Source: Paramarasmius palmivorus
Lineage: Eukaryota > Basidiomycota > Agaricomycetes > Agaricales > Marasmiaceae
Assembly (NCBI GenBank): GCA_037176845.1
Contig: JAYKXP010000069.1
Coordinates: 124,001-188,000, forward strand
DNA: 64,000 bases
Direction of reading: 5' to 3'
Shown: one piece after another, positions 33,203-44,626 of the stretch
How the letters are laid out: the number at the start of each line of letters is the position of its first letter
Numbering within the stretch: position 1 is the stretch's first letter
Notes under the pieces: generated by a model
Seen by the model: only the letters and a program-made list of their open reading frames with translations
What the model was told of the DNA's origin: nothing
The model's database searches: none
Position numbers and translations under genes: made by a program

Positions 33203-34103
33203 ATGGCTAATATTGGGGTCAAATATCGTCTTGCCGCGCCAAGAAACATGTTCACGGCTATCACATACTTTGGAAGAGATGCTTCAAAAGTACATCGACG
33301 TTATGCTCGCGCGATGACCCCATCATCTGATACTCAAGACAGACTTCGCAACATATGTTTCTCGGACTTGGTACGTCGTTTAAATGCGTGCTAAGAGCCT
33401 TATAAGTGATTCGAAATTCTTCCAGCTATTGGGATTCGAACCTTACACTGCTTCCAACGCGACAACACCAAGCATGCAAATGCTAGTGGCACCCTTGATT
33501 GACCATATCGTACTTCGCGAAACCTTGCGGCTGCTGCAAACGACGCTTTCCTTGGGATGTCGAAATTATCGAAATTCACCAGTGATTCTGCGACTGTGAT
33601 AGACGGTGCCTTATTCATTTGTCTACGCTTTTCAACTGGCTCAGGCAGCTTCAGGTTCCTTCCACCAGGTTTGCATGTTTTGTCTTCTGTTGACATGCAG
33701 GCTTACGATCACCACAGACGCACAGCTGAACTGTCGTACCCCGATGTACGAGTTCTCCATCGAAGAGGTTTGGCGCGATTGGAACTGGACGGAACAAGAC
33801 CCCTCCTGCAGCGAGATTTGGCAAATTCACGCGCCGTACGCTGACGATAAGGACACTGCCCGTACAGTTTCTCGCATGACCCATCTGGTCACGGCGCTGA
33901 GCACCTTGCCCTTCTTGCATGCCAACTTTGGCACGCCCAGTAATGGGCTCATGCGTTTACTCCAAAACTCGCTTCTGAAACGCAGCCGGGGGAACTGTCT
34001 GACCATCGGAAAGGTCAAAGTCATTGGGTGCACTAAGGTTAGAACTTCGGTACAGTTTAACTTGTCCATGGTGCATTCTCCTTGGGATGGCGGGAACGTT
34101 TGA
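33203..34103 (+). CDS. Possible gene, unrecognised, frame unclear in the middle
   Basis: Exon 1 from the ATG at 33203 encodes MANIGVKYRLAAPRNMFTAI and ends at a GTACGT donor at about 33370. An acceptor at about 33425 continues in frame (LLGFEPYTASNATTPSM). Further on, a different frame is coding-like (DSATVIDGALFICLRF...SGSFRFLPPG), then by a short possible intron ITTDAQLNCRTPMYEFSIEE to the stop at 34103. The change of frame near 33530 is unexplained. No family is recognised. Confidence 0.3.
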
Positions 34104-34319
34104 CGCTAAGAGGAGAGAATAAGAAAGAGAAAGGTGTGTGGTTATGTTGTTTTTGGTGACTCTAGAGGCATTGACAATGACGCGCTAGCGCTTTCTCACC
34201 ATCCATCATCGATCATCTGTCTGTCTGTCTTTTCATCGTTGGTCCGCGTGGGTTAGTTATCGTACAAGGTAAGTTATATGTCTTTTTTCGGGTCTTCTGG
34301 CGTCTGATTTACCTTCTAG

Positions 34320-34996
34320 ATGGCCATGCTTTTAGATGGATTGACGCGGCGTCTTATCTTTCTTCTGCGCTTGTGTCTACGTATTTTTCTACTCTTACGA
34401 CGCAAGTGGACCGCCGACCGCCTATTCAGGGCTCAACTGAAGATTATATGGAACCTCTACTGGGCTTTGTCGTGGAAGACGATCTTTTTTATCGGCCTCG
34501 AAGGAACGAAGAATTTCCGCAAGCTCGAAGGGTCGGGATGGATCTACCATTTCAGGGTCACGAACAAAGCAGGGGTTTCTGTGGTGAAAGTGGGCAGTAC
34601 GGAGGATTTGGTTGGTAGGATCAGGTTCTGGCAACGGCATTACCGGCCCATCGAGCTGCAGAGATTATCTGCTGTGCATGTCGAATACCGACTCTTGACT
34701 GGTGAGTTGCCTTTGGTACGTCGGCGTATGGATTGGGTCATCAACTCTGGCGGTTCACAGAACAAATAATTCACTTAATACTCAAGGAGCATCAATACAT
34801 CAACCCATGCTTCGGCCAAAAATGTAGGCGGCTTGGGTTCTGGTTTATCCGCGGTGCCTTTCTGAATTTATGCAATCCAGGCCGCAAAAAGCACCGGGAA
34901 CTGTTCAGGATCAGCCATTCGTCGAAAATGAAGCTGAACACCGTCATCAGGTTCATACGAGGCTGCTTGCTCTTTTGTTTTGCGCGGAGAACGTGA
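34320..34996 (+). CDS. T5orf172/GIY-YIG-like protein with hydrophobic N-terminus (about 186 aa)
   Basis: Three exons: 34320-34701, 34761-34823 and 34881-34996. Both introns are in phase. The first about 60 residues are Leu/Arg-rich with two hydrophobic segments (LIFLLRLCLRIFLLL and ALSWKTIFFIGL), compatible with membrane insertion. The T5orf172/MUG113-type domain follows: GWIYHFRVTNKAG...VVKVGSTEDLVGRIRFWQRH, then EQIIHLILKEH and, in the last exon, C-R-K-K-H-R-E-L-F, the HREWF-like end of the domain. The family belongs to the GIY-YIG nuclease superfamily; whether this member cuts DNA is unknown. An intron may lie in the 5' UTR (GTAAGT...TTCTAG just before the ATG). Confidence 0.65.
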
Positions 34997-35687
34997 TTCG
35001 TACCTATACCTATCTTGAATCAGAGCCATATATGTAAAGTTTTATCATCGTTGATTTCTTTTGGTCGTGAACGGACAAAAAATAAATAAATATCACGTAT
35101 TGCAGTACAAATCCGAGGGTGTCTCTGGCCAGTCTGAGAGTTATCCGGATGCGGATTGGACCTGTCCGGAAACCCGGATGTCTAGATCCGGATTATCCTC
35201 CAGTCCGGATCCGGATGTCCGGATGTCCGGATTGGGCTGAATTTTCATTACTATGAAAATGACTGGAAAACGGAGCCTTGTCGACACGTTTTCTGGTAGA
35301 CCGAAGGCGCGGAGAACCCCATATTATCAATATATTGTGAAGGTCTTCTACATTGGTTATAAATGATAATTCCATGCTGACCATAATCTGTGCAAAACTT
35401 CTCCAGAATTGCATATTTGACTACTGTTTTAGCGCAGGGACTAGCACGCTAGAATTCCAAATTGTGTGTCTATTTTACATAGTTGAAAGTGTCCTCAAAA
35501 TTGTAAATTTTACAGTCGCTTCAATTAGACTACAAATACTAGTTATTCTTCAACCAAAGTGAGTCAAAAACAGGTATGGAATTCATTATTTTGGTGGTAT
35601 TTTGGCATTACCACAAAGGCTGTACAATAAGAAATTCTCAGACCATTTTTACTCCGTTCTTGGCTATCTCTTACTTTAAATTTCCAC
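34997..35687. other. AT-rich region without genes
   Basis: It contains the CCGGAT repeat tract (35142-35238) and otherwise AT-rich DNA up to the truncated end of the glutamate decarboxylase. The missing 3' part of that gene would lie here if it were intact, and I see no trace of it. Confidence 0.5.
35142..35238. repeat. Degenerate CCGGAT/TCCGGA repeat tract
   Basis: About ten occurrences of ATCCGGAT, GTCCGGAT or close variants in about 100 bp, some palindromic (TCCGGATCCGGA). Confidence 0.75.
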
Positions 35688-36698
35688 TCAATTATTCAAC
35701 CGAAACAAGCGATTCAAAATAACCAGACGGCCGTAGTGGTAGGTACTTCCAAGAATCACGATGACACCGATGGTACTGCATCCGCCAATCAATAAGGCAA
35801 CCGACAACTTATGGCAAAAGGGACATACTTTTCATCGATATATTGAATCGCGTCTTTGGGATCCAAAACGTAGTTGTTCGAAGCTTTTACCGGAACGAGA
35901 CGACATTCCACATCAAAGTACCTAGCCGATAATCAAGATTTAGAGAGCCTGCAAGGAATCAATATACCTTGCAAATTTTTCCAAAGCAACCTGAGCGTTC
36001 GAGCCGAAGACGATGTTGGGGTGGAAGTAATCTTTTCCTTCCGCCTTGCGCTTTTCTTGCCAACGCTTCTTCATAGCCAAACCCCCGAGCAAGATTGCCT
36101 CCGAGGATCCCGCGGTGGACGTACCAATCACTTTCTCAGTCGAAGGTGCCTTCCAGAGTGACGCGACTTTCGAGGCCAGTCAGCATCCTTTCTGAGAATC
36201 AGTCATGCTACGTACTCATAGAGATACACCGGTTATGAATGTTGGTCGCCGCCGGATATTCGTCAAGATCGACTTGATTCTTGTTGATGTTTTCCATGAT
36301 CAACTTATCGGCGTACTCTGGCATCCAAGTGTGAACGAAGCTATATTGATAATGGGCAAAGGCCATCGGTAACACGACGAAACGAGACCAACTCACGATG
36401 CAAGATTCAACAAAGGATTTCCGTCGAGTGCCGTTTCATCGTGAAGGAGCTGATAAGCTGATCTGGATGGAATTCCGACATCAGGCATAGTATACTTTGG
36501 GATTCCTTGAGCATCTTCATCGCGGCTCCAGGATTGATGGAACGTCTGCCTGTGGTGCTGGTCTGCGAGGTGTTGACGTTGGGGATGATCCCGCGATTTT
36601 TGAATGACTTCGTCGGGATTGACTGTGATCACGAGTCCGTCAGTAGCAGCCTAGGAGTCGAGACAGCCCCAAGACTTACTATGGCGCGAAAGGGACAT
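35688..36698 (-). pseudogene. Glutamate decarboxylase, 5' part only
   Basis: Glutamate decarboxylase is a PLP enzyme that turns glutamate into GABA. Six exons with intact splice sites encode MSLSRH | [19 protein letters not shown] ... GIPKYTMPD | [20 protein letters not shown] | a segment with GTSTAGSSEAILLGGLAM and HPNIVFGSNAQVALEKFA | FDVECRLVPV | ENTIGVIVILGSTY. These follow the family order and spacing exactly up to the conserved GSTY motif. The frame then changes to unrelated sequence and stops at 35690-35688. The PLP-lysine region and the C-terminal half (over half of the enzyme) are missing. The joined part has no frame break, so the truncation looks recent. Confidence 0.85.
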
Positions 36699-36748
36699 TG
36701 AGAACTAGAGCTTGAGAAGAGCTTGAGTTGCTGTGAAGTACGGTAAAC

Positions 36749-36756
36749 TATTTATA
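36749..36756 (-). promoter_or_regulatory. TATA box of the glutamate decarboxylase relic
   Basis: TATAAATA on the minus strand, about 50 bp upstream of the ATG at 36698. The promoter seems retained although the gene is truncated. Confidence 0.45.
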
Positions 36757-37092
36757 CATCGATAGTCCCGGGACTAGCTGCAAGTGGATAGATGGATGAC
36801 GTGTTTGAAAGCCCACGATTCCCGTACGAGTTGAATTCATCTTTAGTCCATCAACACGCATCGGTATTTTCCCATTAATACCCACTACATACCGTTCACA
36901 ATGGCGGGAAGTCCCCACTGGCGATGTCATAATTGGTGACGATTAAAGGGGTATGTATAGGTCAAGAGATGAGCTACATCACATCGACAACTCGAACCTA
37001 GATATATATATGTTGTTTGCTATAAATACCTGCATTGCCGCGGTGAGAACTGTGTTGGACCATGGTATAGTATAGAAGCACATACCTCGACC

Positions 37093-39125
37093 TTATTTAA
37101 ACTTCACAAGTATCACTTCTGTCTCTGCCAAGTCTACACCTGCCTCAGTCGAGACCTGTTCCTCGGACAACGTGCCCGACACGCGTCCATCAGGCGTCTC
37201 ATAAGTCTGGCCACCCCATAACAATCCAGATGTGTCGTCAGCGTGCCTATCCATGAATATTTGAGTGATGCACAAATCTAGACCCAAGTGGTAACATACC
37301 CGATGCTCAAGCGCTTCACAGACATAGTCGTTGCTGTCGTGCCCGCGAAAGCAAAGTCCAAATGTACCCGAGATCGATTGGTGCTATCGCTAAGAAAGGC
37401 TTCGGAGTTGATAAAGACAGCCCTAGCAAGCTCATCGGCCTCGTAGAATGCATAACCCGCGATCCTGCTATTGTTGACGGCTATCTCCGAAACCTTGGTG
37501 CTGCCACCATCTCCAATAGCCTCCGCTGCGATAACTGCTGCATAGTATTGAGGCTGAACGTGAGGAGGAAGGGGGGCAGGTAGATCAGATCCATCGGTGG
37601 TGGACCGATTGAGCGTCACTGGTTGGATCTTGTGACATAAATCAGGATGAGGTGTATGGTTCGGCTGGGGAACTTACGAGGTTGTATTTGAACCCGATGC
37701 CTTCGTGGAAATACACCTTGGATATGTTTAGGGTTCGACTGTAAGCGAATTATTAGTTTTCGGGCCCCGTGATCAAGCTGAAAAGACCTACGCGAAGAGA
37801 GCATAATCCAAAGTCCATAATGCAGCACCCGCAACATTGGAAACACCGGGTGCGCCCTGGATTCGCTTCAGCTTTTTCTTAATAAAGGTCGAGTGGTAGC
37901 GAACCCACATGACACGCATAGCTATTGGTCTCTCCCAAAACGTAGTCCAGATTCCTCGCACGAGAAGCCGCAATATCAGGAATATATGTTGATAGATTAC
38001 TTCGAATTGTCGATTTCGTCATCAAATCCTGCAGGAGGCCACCATTTCCGCTGCAGAATGAACCACTGACGGTGATCGTCAGAAATGAACAAATTGATAG
38101 TAACAGTATGAGACCAACCTATAATGATGCTGTGATATACTGTCGTAAAAGTCATTGAGTGAGAGTGGGTGTAGTGAAAACGATACATACGTTGATATCT
38201 GGGATCCTGGTTCAGAGGAAAGGATACCATTTGCAAACATTCCCTGTGGTGAAAAGCTGGTGTTTGAATGACCAGATCCGGCGAATGCTCCTCCAAAGAA
38301 CTTCCTTTTTGATGTCGGGGAAATACCGGCGGCCATAGAAACGTTGCTAGCGAAGCTTGTCCATCTACACGTCCGACTACAATTATTACAGTTCTCTTTT
38401 GGTGATGAATGTGTACTCACTCTTTTACATATTGAGAGATATTGTAAGTCGAAGATCGGAAGCCATTGTTGCGGAACAGATCAGCCTCATTGCCTATTTC
38501 GACCAAGTCCAGTGTGATCCCCTCATCCGTGACTGCAGGGGATGTGAAGGCTTTTGCAATTGACTGGGCTTCGAGAACAGCAGCTGTGAGATTGTTCTGC
38601 CCAAAAGTTGACTCCCCATATGACGTGGTTTCTGTCATATAATAGTTCAGTTTCATGCGCATAGCATCAAGAACACACGTACCAGGCGGAAGGAAGCGGC
38701 CGCTTGGTAGTAAGTGTCTCCTACTAACGATCTCAGATGCCTCTGGATATGGTACGGTGGTGGTTGGGTGGCGGAAATGCGGTTTGAGACCCCTGGGTCA
38801 AGATTTTAGGGTGAGCAGCAGTATCGCAATGGTATAGAACAAACGCACTCGTAGAGCTCCATTTGAAATTTGTATGATCCTCGGAGTTCGCCCCGATCCT
38901 GATAGAGGGTGGTTCCCCTGTGATTTGAGCGAGGTTGTCAAGGGTATTGAAAAAGAACTCGTTTCTAGAGTCCAATCCCACCCAGTCGGTCCATCGGTCC
39001 TGTTCGAGGGAAAGAGAGATGTGTGACCCAGATATGAGAGGTGCACCAGACGGTGCAGTTGAAGACAGCTGGACAGAGACGGCTGTGACAGAGCCCGTAA
39101 AACTTGTTAACGACAAATATCGCAT
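37093..39125 (-). CDS. GH79-family beta-glucuronidase-like protein, frame-disturbed in one segment
   Basis: Glycoside hydrolase family 79 cleaves glucuronic acid from glycans and glucuronides. The start MRYLSLTSFTGSVTAVSVQL is a plausible signal peptide, followed by SLEQDRWTDWVGLDSRNEFF and PPSIRIGANSEDHTNF. The catalytic acid/base lies in VEIGNEADLFRNNG and the nucleophile in LGETNSYACHG; both glutamates are present. Later come FHEGIGFKYNL, PHVQPQYYAAVIAAEAIG and the C-terminal beta-sandwich end RLSIG|HADDTSG...GVDLAETEV. About eight introns splice in phase from about 38560 to the stop. Between about 38600 and 38770, family-conserved peptides (for example GDTYYQAAAS and HVIWGVNF) fall in different frames, implying several one-base indels. 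It is either a decaying gene or a sequence error. Confidence 0.8.
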
Positions 39126-39160
39126 CGCACAAACGACCAAAAGGCCTTCCAGTGGGGGTG

Positions 39161-39166
39161 TTTATA
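39161..39166 (-). promoter_or_regulatory. TATA box of the GH79 gene
   Basis: TATAAA on the minus strand, about 40 bp upstream of the ATG at 39125, which supports that start. Confidence 0.4.
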
Positions 39167-40062
39167 TCATCTTGAGTACGGCGTTGGGTCATGGGGGAGA
39201 CTATTTCTGGGCAGAATTCGAAGCACGGTGCCGATGTCGAGAGGATTTCATCTTTTACATGGGAATTGGCCCAAAGCCGTGTGCTTCAGCGGTCACTTGA
39301 GAGTAAACAAAAATATGAGGTCACATTGAATCACGTCGACGGGCCAGATGACATACTTTCAGCTTTCCAAACCCCCTTCTCCGTGAAATATCATGTTGCA
39401 CGAAACATCGAGCTACCGGGAAGAAGACTGGACGTGAAACGCGTAAACGTTGGAGACAAGAAAGGGATTCCCGCGCTACCAGCTTTCCTCTGTCACCATT
39501 TACATTTTCAGGCTCAGCACACAAGCCATCAAGATCTGGCACCACTTGCTGTCCAAGAGCGTAATACTCGAATCAAGGAAAGAGTTTTACTGCTCACGGC
39601 GTGTAAACTTCAACTTAAAGGATTCACGATGGACTGCTAGCCTCTAGGTTCCGACTAGTTAGGGCCAGCCCCTTAACAACGCAAATATCTTGAACGTCAG
39701 TCGAATTCAGACGGAGACCTCTTTAGCGTGACTTTTCCGCAGTGAAGTAAAACAACTGCGCTGAGTTGAATTCTGCATACCTAGGCGTTCCCGAAGTGGT
39801 AATACTCGTCACGTCCACAAGCGGTAACCGGTAAATCGTACACGGTACAGGTATGTAAATAGAGCATCATTATATGGAAAAGATTTTTGGCCAGCACTAT
39901 GAGCTCGCCGCAGTTTTACGCTGTAGTCTCCGGCTGTTCCCTTGTGGGACCCCACTGTGTATTTAGTGGAGCTGTGTATCTATCTATATATATATATATA
40001 TATATCTATGGGGGCCATCAAGAAATGCTTACTCGGAGGACCCTCGAAGTTGAACTGGCCAT
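39167..40062. other. Intergenic, microsatellite; no supported gene
   Basis: A 149-codon plus-strand frame (39191-39640) overlaps the GH79 upstream region. It has no recognisable domain or splice structure and I do not count it as a gene. A TA microsatellite lies at about 39979-40008. Confidence 0.35.
39979..40008. repeat. (TA)n microsatellite
   Basis: TATC units followed by about ten TA dinucleotides. Confidence 0.9.
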
Positions 40063-42184
40063 TCACCAATAGGATTGATCACCCACAGTGGCCTGACCAT
40101 ATTCAGGTAAAATCTTCGGGTTGGGATTTATCTTGAAGGAATACCGATCTTGGGATAATTGTTAGCGTGCAGAGAATACAAAGAGCGAAGAAAGCCATAC
40201 AGGTTCGGTGTTCTCCCGAGTCCAATGGATACCCAAACGACTCTTCGCCATGGGCCGCACGACGAGGCCACGCCCATTCTTCAAACTCGTCGTCATCATC
40301 GTCATCGTCATCTTCATCTATATCGTCATCCTCCTGCACCTGTCCCCACAGCTCACGTACTCGCCTCTTCTGTATCTTGCCGAACTTCGCCCGGGCATAG
40401 TCATGAGTATAGCCAAGGCGGTCCATATAGGAACATTCAGTCCCAGCAAATAATGTCTGGGTAGACCCATCCCATACCATGGCATTGACTTCATTGTTGC
40501 CAGTGCTGAGCTCGTATAAGGCAGTTTTAGAACGAACATCCCAGACTTTGATTTGCTCAGATTTGGTTCCTCCATACAGGACGTCTAAGCAAGCGTTAGG
40601 AATCAGACTTTCTAGCAGTGGAACCAATTAAGACTTACATGGTTGCCCACCGATATGCTCGTATAAGACGGCTTGGATGAACTCGTCGCTGTGATAGATG
40701 GCCATAGAAGGAGTAGGGGTCCTGGAGTCGTATAGACGTACCCCTCCATCGGATGCAGCGGTGGCAAAGCCGTGTGGATCTGCTGCACTCGTGGCAAAGG
40801 AATTGACATATGCACCATGTCCGACATAGCGCAACGCAACATCCTCGGCCTGTAGATCGACAGTGGCTACACCATAATGTTTCTCATGCGTCGCAAGGAT
40901 CTGGTTTGCATTGCTGGGATGGCATTCAACGACTTTAGCGTCGACAAATGCCTTCGCGTTTGAGGTGCGATCGGCCTTGGTGCCAGAACTTAGCTCTATC
41001 TCGTCGCCATCATCATCGCGCCAGCTGTCGATGTTTTCTGGGTCCATGGATCTTCCGATGATCTTTTTACCATTACGTCCATGCGTAGGGAGTTTTTCGA
41101 CATCCCAGATACCCATTCCTCCTGAACCAAATCGCAAAAGTCGAGAGCCGGCATCCTTCAAGATGAAACCTCCGGAAAACTTCTTGCTCGAGAGTGTATG
41201 GGCTGGTGTTGCTTTGTCCGAATCTTCCGATTCAGACCAACGATAGGATTTGACGCGATCTCCATCGGCAACCCATACGAGCTTCCTAGATGCATCGAGC
41301 CGTAAATAGTAGGCCACGCCTGCAAGACCTACATCCACGGAAATGTAGCGGCCAATGGAGTTTCCCCTGCTCTTGCCTTCTAGATCATACAGCATCAAGA
41401 CAGGGTCACGATTTTTCCAGCCTCCAGCACCAAGCTCGGCAAGGATGCGCCCATCGAGGCAAAGGTCGATCGGTGAGCAAGAGGAGTCTGAGGTAATCTC
41501 ACATCGCGCTTGGGCAAAGGCCACCGCTTCGGGCGGGGCAGATGAAGGAAGTGGGGTGGATGTTGCCGAGAAACGTGCCAGGGGCGTAGTGAGCGGGCTT
41601 GGGTTTGAAGAAGGGTCGTACGGTTTGACAGATGTTCCACCCATTCGAGCAAGGACATCATCCGCTTGATCAATTGCCTCATATGAGTAGGATGAGCATT
41701 TTTTAACACTAACAGCAGAGCTTACCGTTAAAGTTTCTACCTGCAGCCAGAGCCATAATACTGAGGAGTTCTCCCATAAAGTTTCGATTTGCCACATTCA
41801 AACCTATAGGACGGTCATTTGACATGCTCAGTGGCTATAAAACGAAGAATAAAAAGAAAAAGAGAACATACCTGGTATTCCTTGAGATGCCCGGTCGTTC
41901 ACGTTCGCGCTCCCGCATGATATCGGTACAAAGTCGTATCCATCGTCATCTTCAGTGCTATATGCATGATTCACTACCTCGTGCTCGAATTCTGCGTACT
42001 CGTTCACAATTTGCCTGAGCTCCTCTGGGCTTAAGCTACTGGCAGTATTGCGGAGAGTTTCGCAAATTGCGGTGAGAGTCTTTGGGATGATCTTCTCCTC
42101 TTCATTGTCGGTATTGGCTTTCCATGATTCCTGAAGTCCTGTAAGATGGCTCTTGAGCTCTGTATAGGCAGAAGAGGGCGGCAT
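40063..42184 (-). CDS. WD40-repeat protein with acidic C-terminal tract
   Basis: Five or six exons. The ATG at 42184 opens MPPSSAYTELKSHLTG. GTATGT, GTAAGC, GTAAGT and GTATGG donors chain in frame to TGA at 40065-40063, giving a C-terminus ending ATVGDQSYW. Visible blades include GRYISVDVGLAGVAYYLRLD, LLRFGSGGMGIWDVEK, HGFATAASDGGVRLYDSR and EQIKVWDVRSKTALYELSTG. A run of Asp/Glu (about 20 residues) follows near the end. The order (helical N-terminus, propeller, acidic tail) matches a conserved fungal WD40 family of unknown role; a scaffold function is inferred. No frame break was found. Confidence 0.8.
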
Positions 42185-42270
42185 GGTGGATCGACGACGA
42201 GATGTGAACAAACGCATCGGTAGTTCTTTGACAAAGTCAGCCTTTCCACACGTTTGACTAAGGCCCACTT

Positions 42271-42311
42271 CGCGTCGCGTGACTTAGACGTGACACGCGA
42301 CACCACGCGAC
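42271..42311. promoter_or_regulatory. ACGCG-type repeats upstream of the WD40 gene
   Basis: CGCGTCGCGTGAC at 42271-42283 faces two copies of CACGCGAC at about 42294-42311. The ACGCG core, in both orientations, lies 90-130 bp upstream of the ATG at 42184. ACGCG is the core of the MBF (MCB) cell-cycle site in ascomycete yeasts; a similar role here is speculative. Confidence 0.3.
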
Positions 42312-42559
42312 GTAGAATTCACAGAGGCAATTAGCTGCCAGGCTTTAAGCACTATTTACCTTTGAATTCACTGGTGTCGAGCTGCCAATATGTACCTTAA
42401 CCCGTTCATACATATACCGTGACAAGGCGATGAGATTACTACGCCCGATCACAGTATGATTAATTGTAGAGGCCAACTTATGGCGGCTGACGTTAGAACC
42501 AACGCTAGGTGATATTATTCTTGCCAAACAGCAGCGAGACAAATGCACTAGACATGTCT

Positions 42560-44545
42560 AAGATCAGTGGTGCAAGATCCAAGACGGTAGACTCTCACCT
42601 AAGACTGCGGCCACCTTCCGAGTCGGCATCAGCTTGATTTTCGATACGGCGTCCCAATGTCCAGCACATTGTACTCGTATTTTGTGCTGGTGAGGGTTGA
42701 AATATATAGAGAACTAGAATCGTGAGAATAGTCAATCCTAAATCAATCCCCAACTTCGACCGTCATCGTTGCGCCATTATGCATTACCAGCTCTACACCT
42801 GCCGAATACACTCCAAGAAGGCAAAACAGGGACACCAATGCACGGATCTCTTGTGCATGTCGTTCATCAATGATGCGATCGGACGTTACACATCTTCAGC
42901 ATTTATAAGTTCACTCCGGTTGAAAATAACTACATGTAGAGTCGACGCAAGCACTAATCCTAAGCAATCCTTTGATAGTTAACGCAAGCACCCAGGAATG
43001 ATGTTAATTGGCACTCACCCTGTGAACAGATGCGACTAGCATGACGACGAGGACGCATCCCGAGCTACTCCAGGTTCAGCCTGAGGACGCTGACTCGGTA
43101 AGAAAATGAAGAGAGATATCCACATTCCGATCTGGGTTTAGGGACACTGATCGAACATTCCGGATTGTATAACTAATCATGCAGTTCTGAATGGCCATGT
43201 GTGGCCCTATGAGGATGAACCCATAGATCTCCGGAAGAAGACCAGTCGAAAAGACCACCAAGGTAATCAGGCTCGTTGCTGTAAACGCCCTGTAACCCAT
43301 GCCATCAGTGCTGTTGAAAGGGACCGGAGAACTTCTAAATAGACGTACAAAATATATCTCTGGAGGTCCCACCAAAAAGTTCTTGACAAGTCTGGTAAAT
43401 GATTTCCCCATAACAGACGTCGAAATCGAACAATCCTCGCCCGTTCATGAGTTTCCTCCTCTTCATTGAAAGGCATGAGCTTCATTGCAATGGCGGCAAA
43501 AATTGCCGCATTGTTAGCAAGCGGTATGACGCTTAGTACCTGCAATATTGGTGGGTTTTTTTGAGACATTGTGCAGAATGGGCTTGTGACCGAAACCCTC
43601 TCTCCGACTACCGTTAATGGTATGGTAGCTGCAATACCCATAACGACTAGGAAGGAGACGAAGAAGGCAGTCATGAATCGAGTGTTTTCCAGATAAAAGC
43701 CGCGTAAGCAAATCAAGAGAAGAAAGGCAGTGGAAATAATTTCTGAAGCGCATACGGCATGCGTGAGCTTGCCGACGACAACACAATATCCGTTGAGAGG
43801 AGCAGCTGCGAAGTGTATCGGTAGTCTGAGGGTGAAGAGTTTCTGACTCGGAGGAACGGGTACTGACTAAAGAAAATCGCTCCAAGTATCAGAAACCACA
43901 GAGTACTCCATCTACAAAGCATGAGTTTTATGAGCGCCCACTTGGCAACAAGGCATTTCCAGCGACGCACCTACACCAGAAATAGATGCATGTTGGTAAC
44001 CTGATCTTTTGCTTCAACAACAGCTTGTATTCGGCCTCCAAATGAATTATAAAATCCCAGATATACATCTGTCATTCGTATTAGTGCAGTGAGTAAAGCG
44101 TACCAAGAAAGGGCCAAGAAAGTATACCCCCGAAGTACCAGCAACGATGTACAGTGCGAGAGCCTGAGGATGATCATGACTGCCTGCCGCTTCAAGATAT
44201 TCTGGACCCATTTCGGAAGAACAGTCGCCGTTTTCTGCGGTGGGGTGTGATCAAGTTAACTTGCTCGAAATCCATCCTTTCCGACCAACTTATAGTTTCT
44301 CTGCAAAATCGGGTTGCCCAAAACGACCCTCAACATGAGGCCCACGATCGCCACTTTCGCAACCACTTCGACGGGGATCTGGTGACATTCGACTCGGCGG
44401 TGGTCGCGCGGAGAAATTCAAAGTGTCGAACCTGGTCAGAATGAATGTGTTACCAGCCGCCCATGCACTGTTCCTATCGCCAAGCACTGGCATGTGTCTT
44501 GTTCGGTTGTGAGTGACGTTCGAATACTTATCGTTAGTTGAGTTT
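42560..44545. repeat. Segmental duplication, copy 1 (about 2 kb)
   Basis: Matches 51330-53195 in the same orientation. It holds a seven-helix membrane protein gene and about 0.5 kb of its 3' flank. The flank at 42790-42880 resembles the 5' end of the SIN1 gene at 53575-53690, including an ATG followed by TCGTTCATCAATGAT. Confidence 0.85.
43076..44211 (-). CDS. Seven-helix membrane protein (DUF6533-like), copy 1
   Basis: Five exons. Exon 1 (ATG 44211) encodes a polar start and ALYIVAGTSGVYFLG. Exon 2 has YIWDFIIHLEAEYKLLLKQK, like the DUF6533 signature of agaricomycete orphan receptor-like proteins. Exon 3 has WSTLWFLILGAIFF. After a 62-bp intron (GTCAGT...TTCGCAG) exon 4 reads APLNGYCVVVGKLTHAVC, then helices LLLICLRGFY, AFFVSFLVVMGIAATIPLTV and LSVIPLANNAAIFAAIAM, and a cytoplasmic loop with FRRLLWGNHLPDLSRTFW. 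Exon 5 carries LITLVVFSTGLLPEIYG and MAIQNCMISYTIRNVRSVSL. All joins keep the frame, so this copy looks intact. The ligand or function is unknown. Confidence 0.75.
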
Positions 44546-44626
44546 CCTGGTCTTCAGCGCATGATTCCTCCTTTCCAAGACATTAGCATCTGGAATCCGT
44601 ATTTTGTTGAGTAGTAGAGCTCCCAT

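Noticed and set aside
33425..33445. GGGATTCGAACCTT, resembling an antisense tRNA T-arm
   Set aside because: No matching acceptor stem, anticodon arm or D-arm nearby, and the sequence lies within a coding-like exon.
39191..39640. 149-codon plus-strand frame
   Set aside because: No domain and no splice context; it begins opposite the GH79 upstream region and is not supported by composition.
40103..40627. C-terminal extension of the WD40 frame reading CMAFFALCILCTLTIIP as a membrane helix
   Set aside because: A GTATGG donor and CCCAAG acceptor remove this stretch as an intron and give a continuous polar C-terminus.
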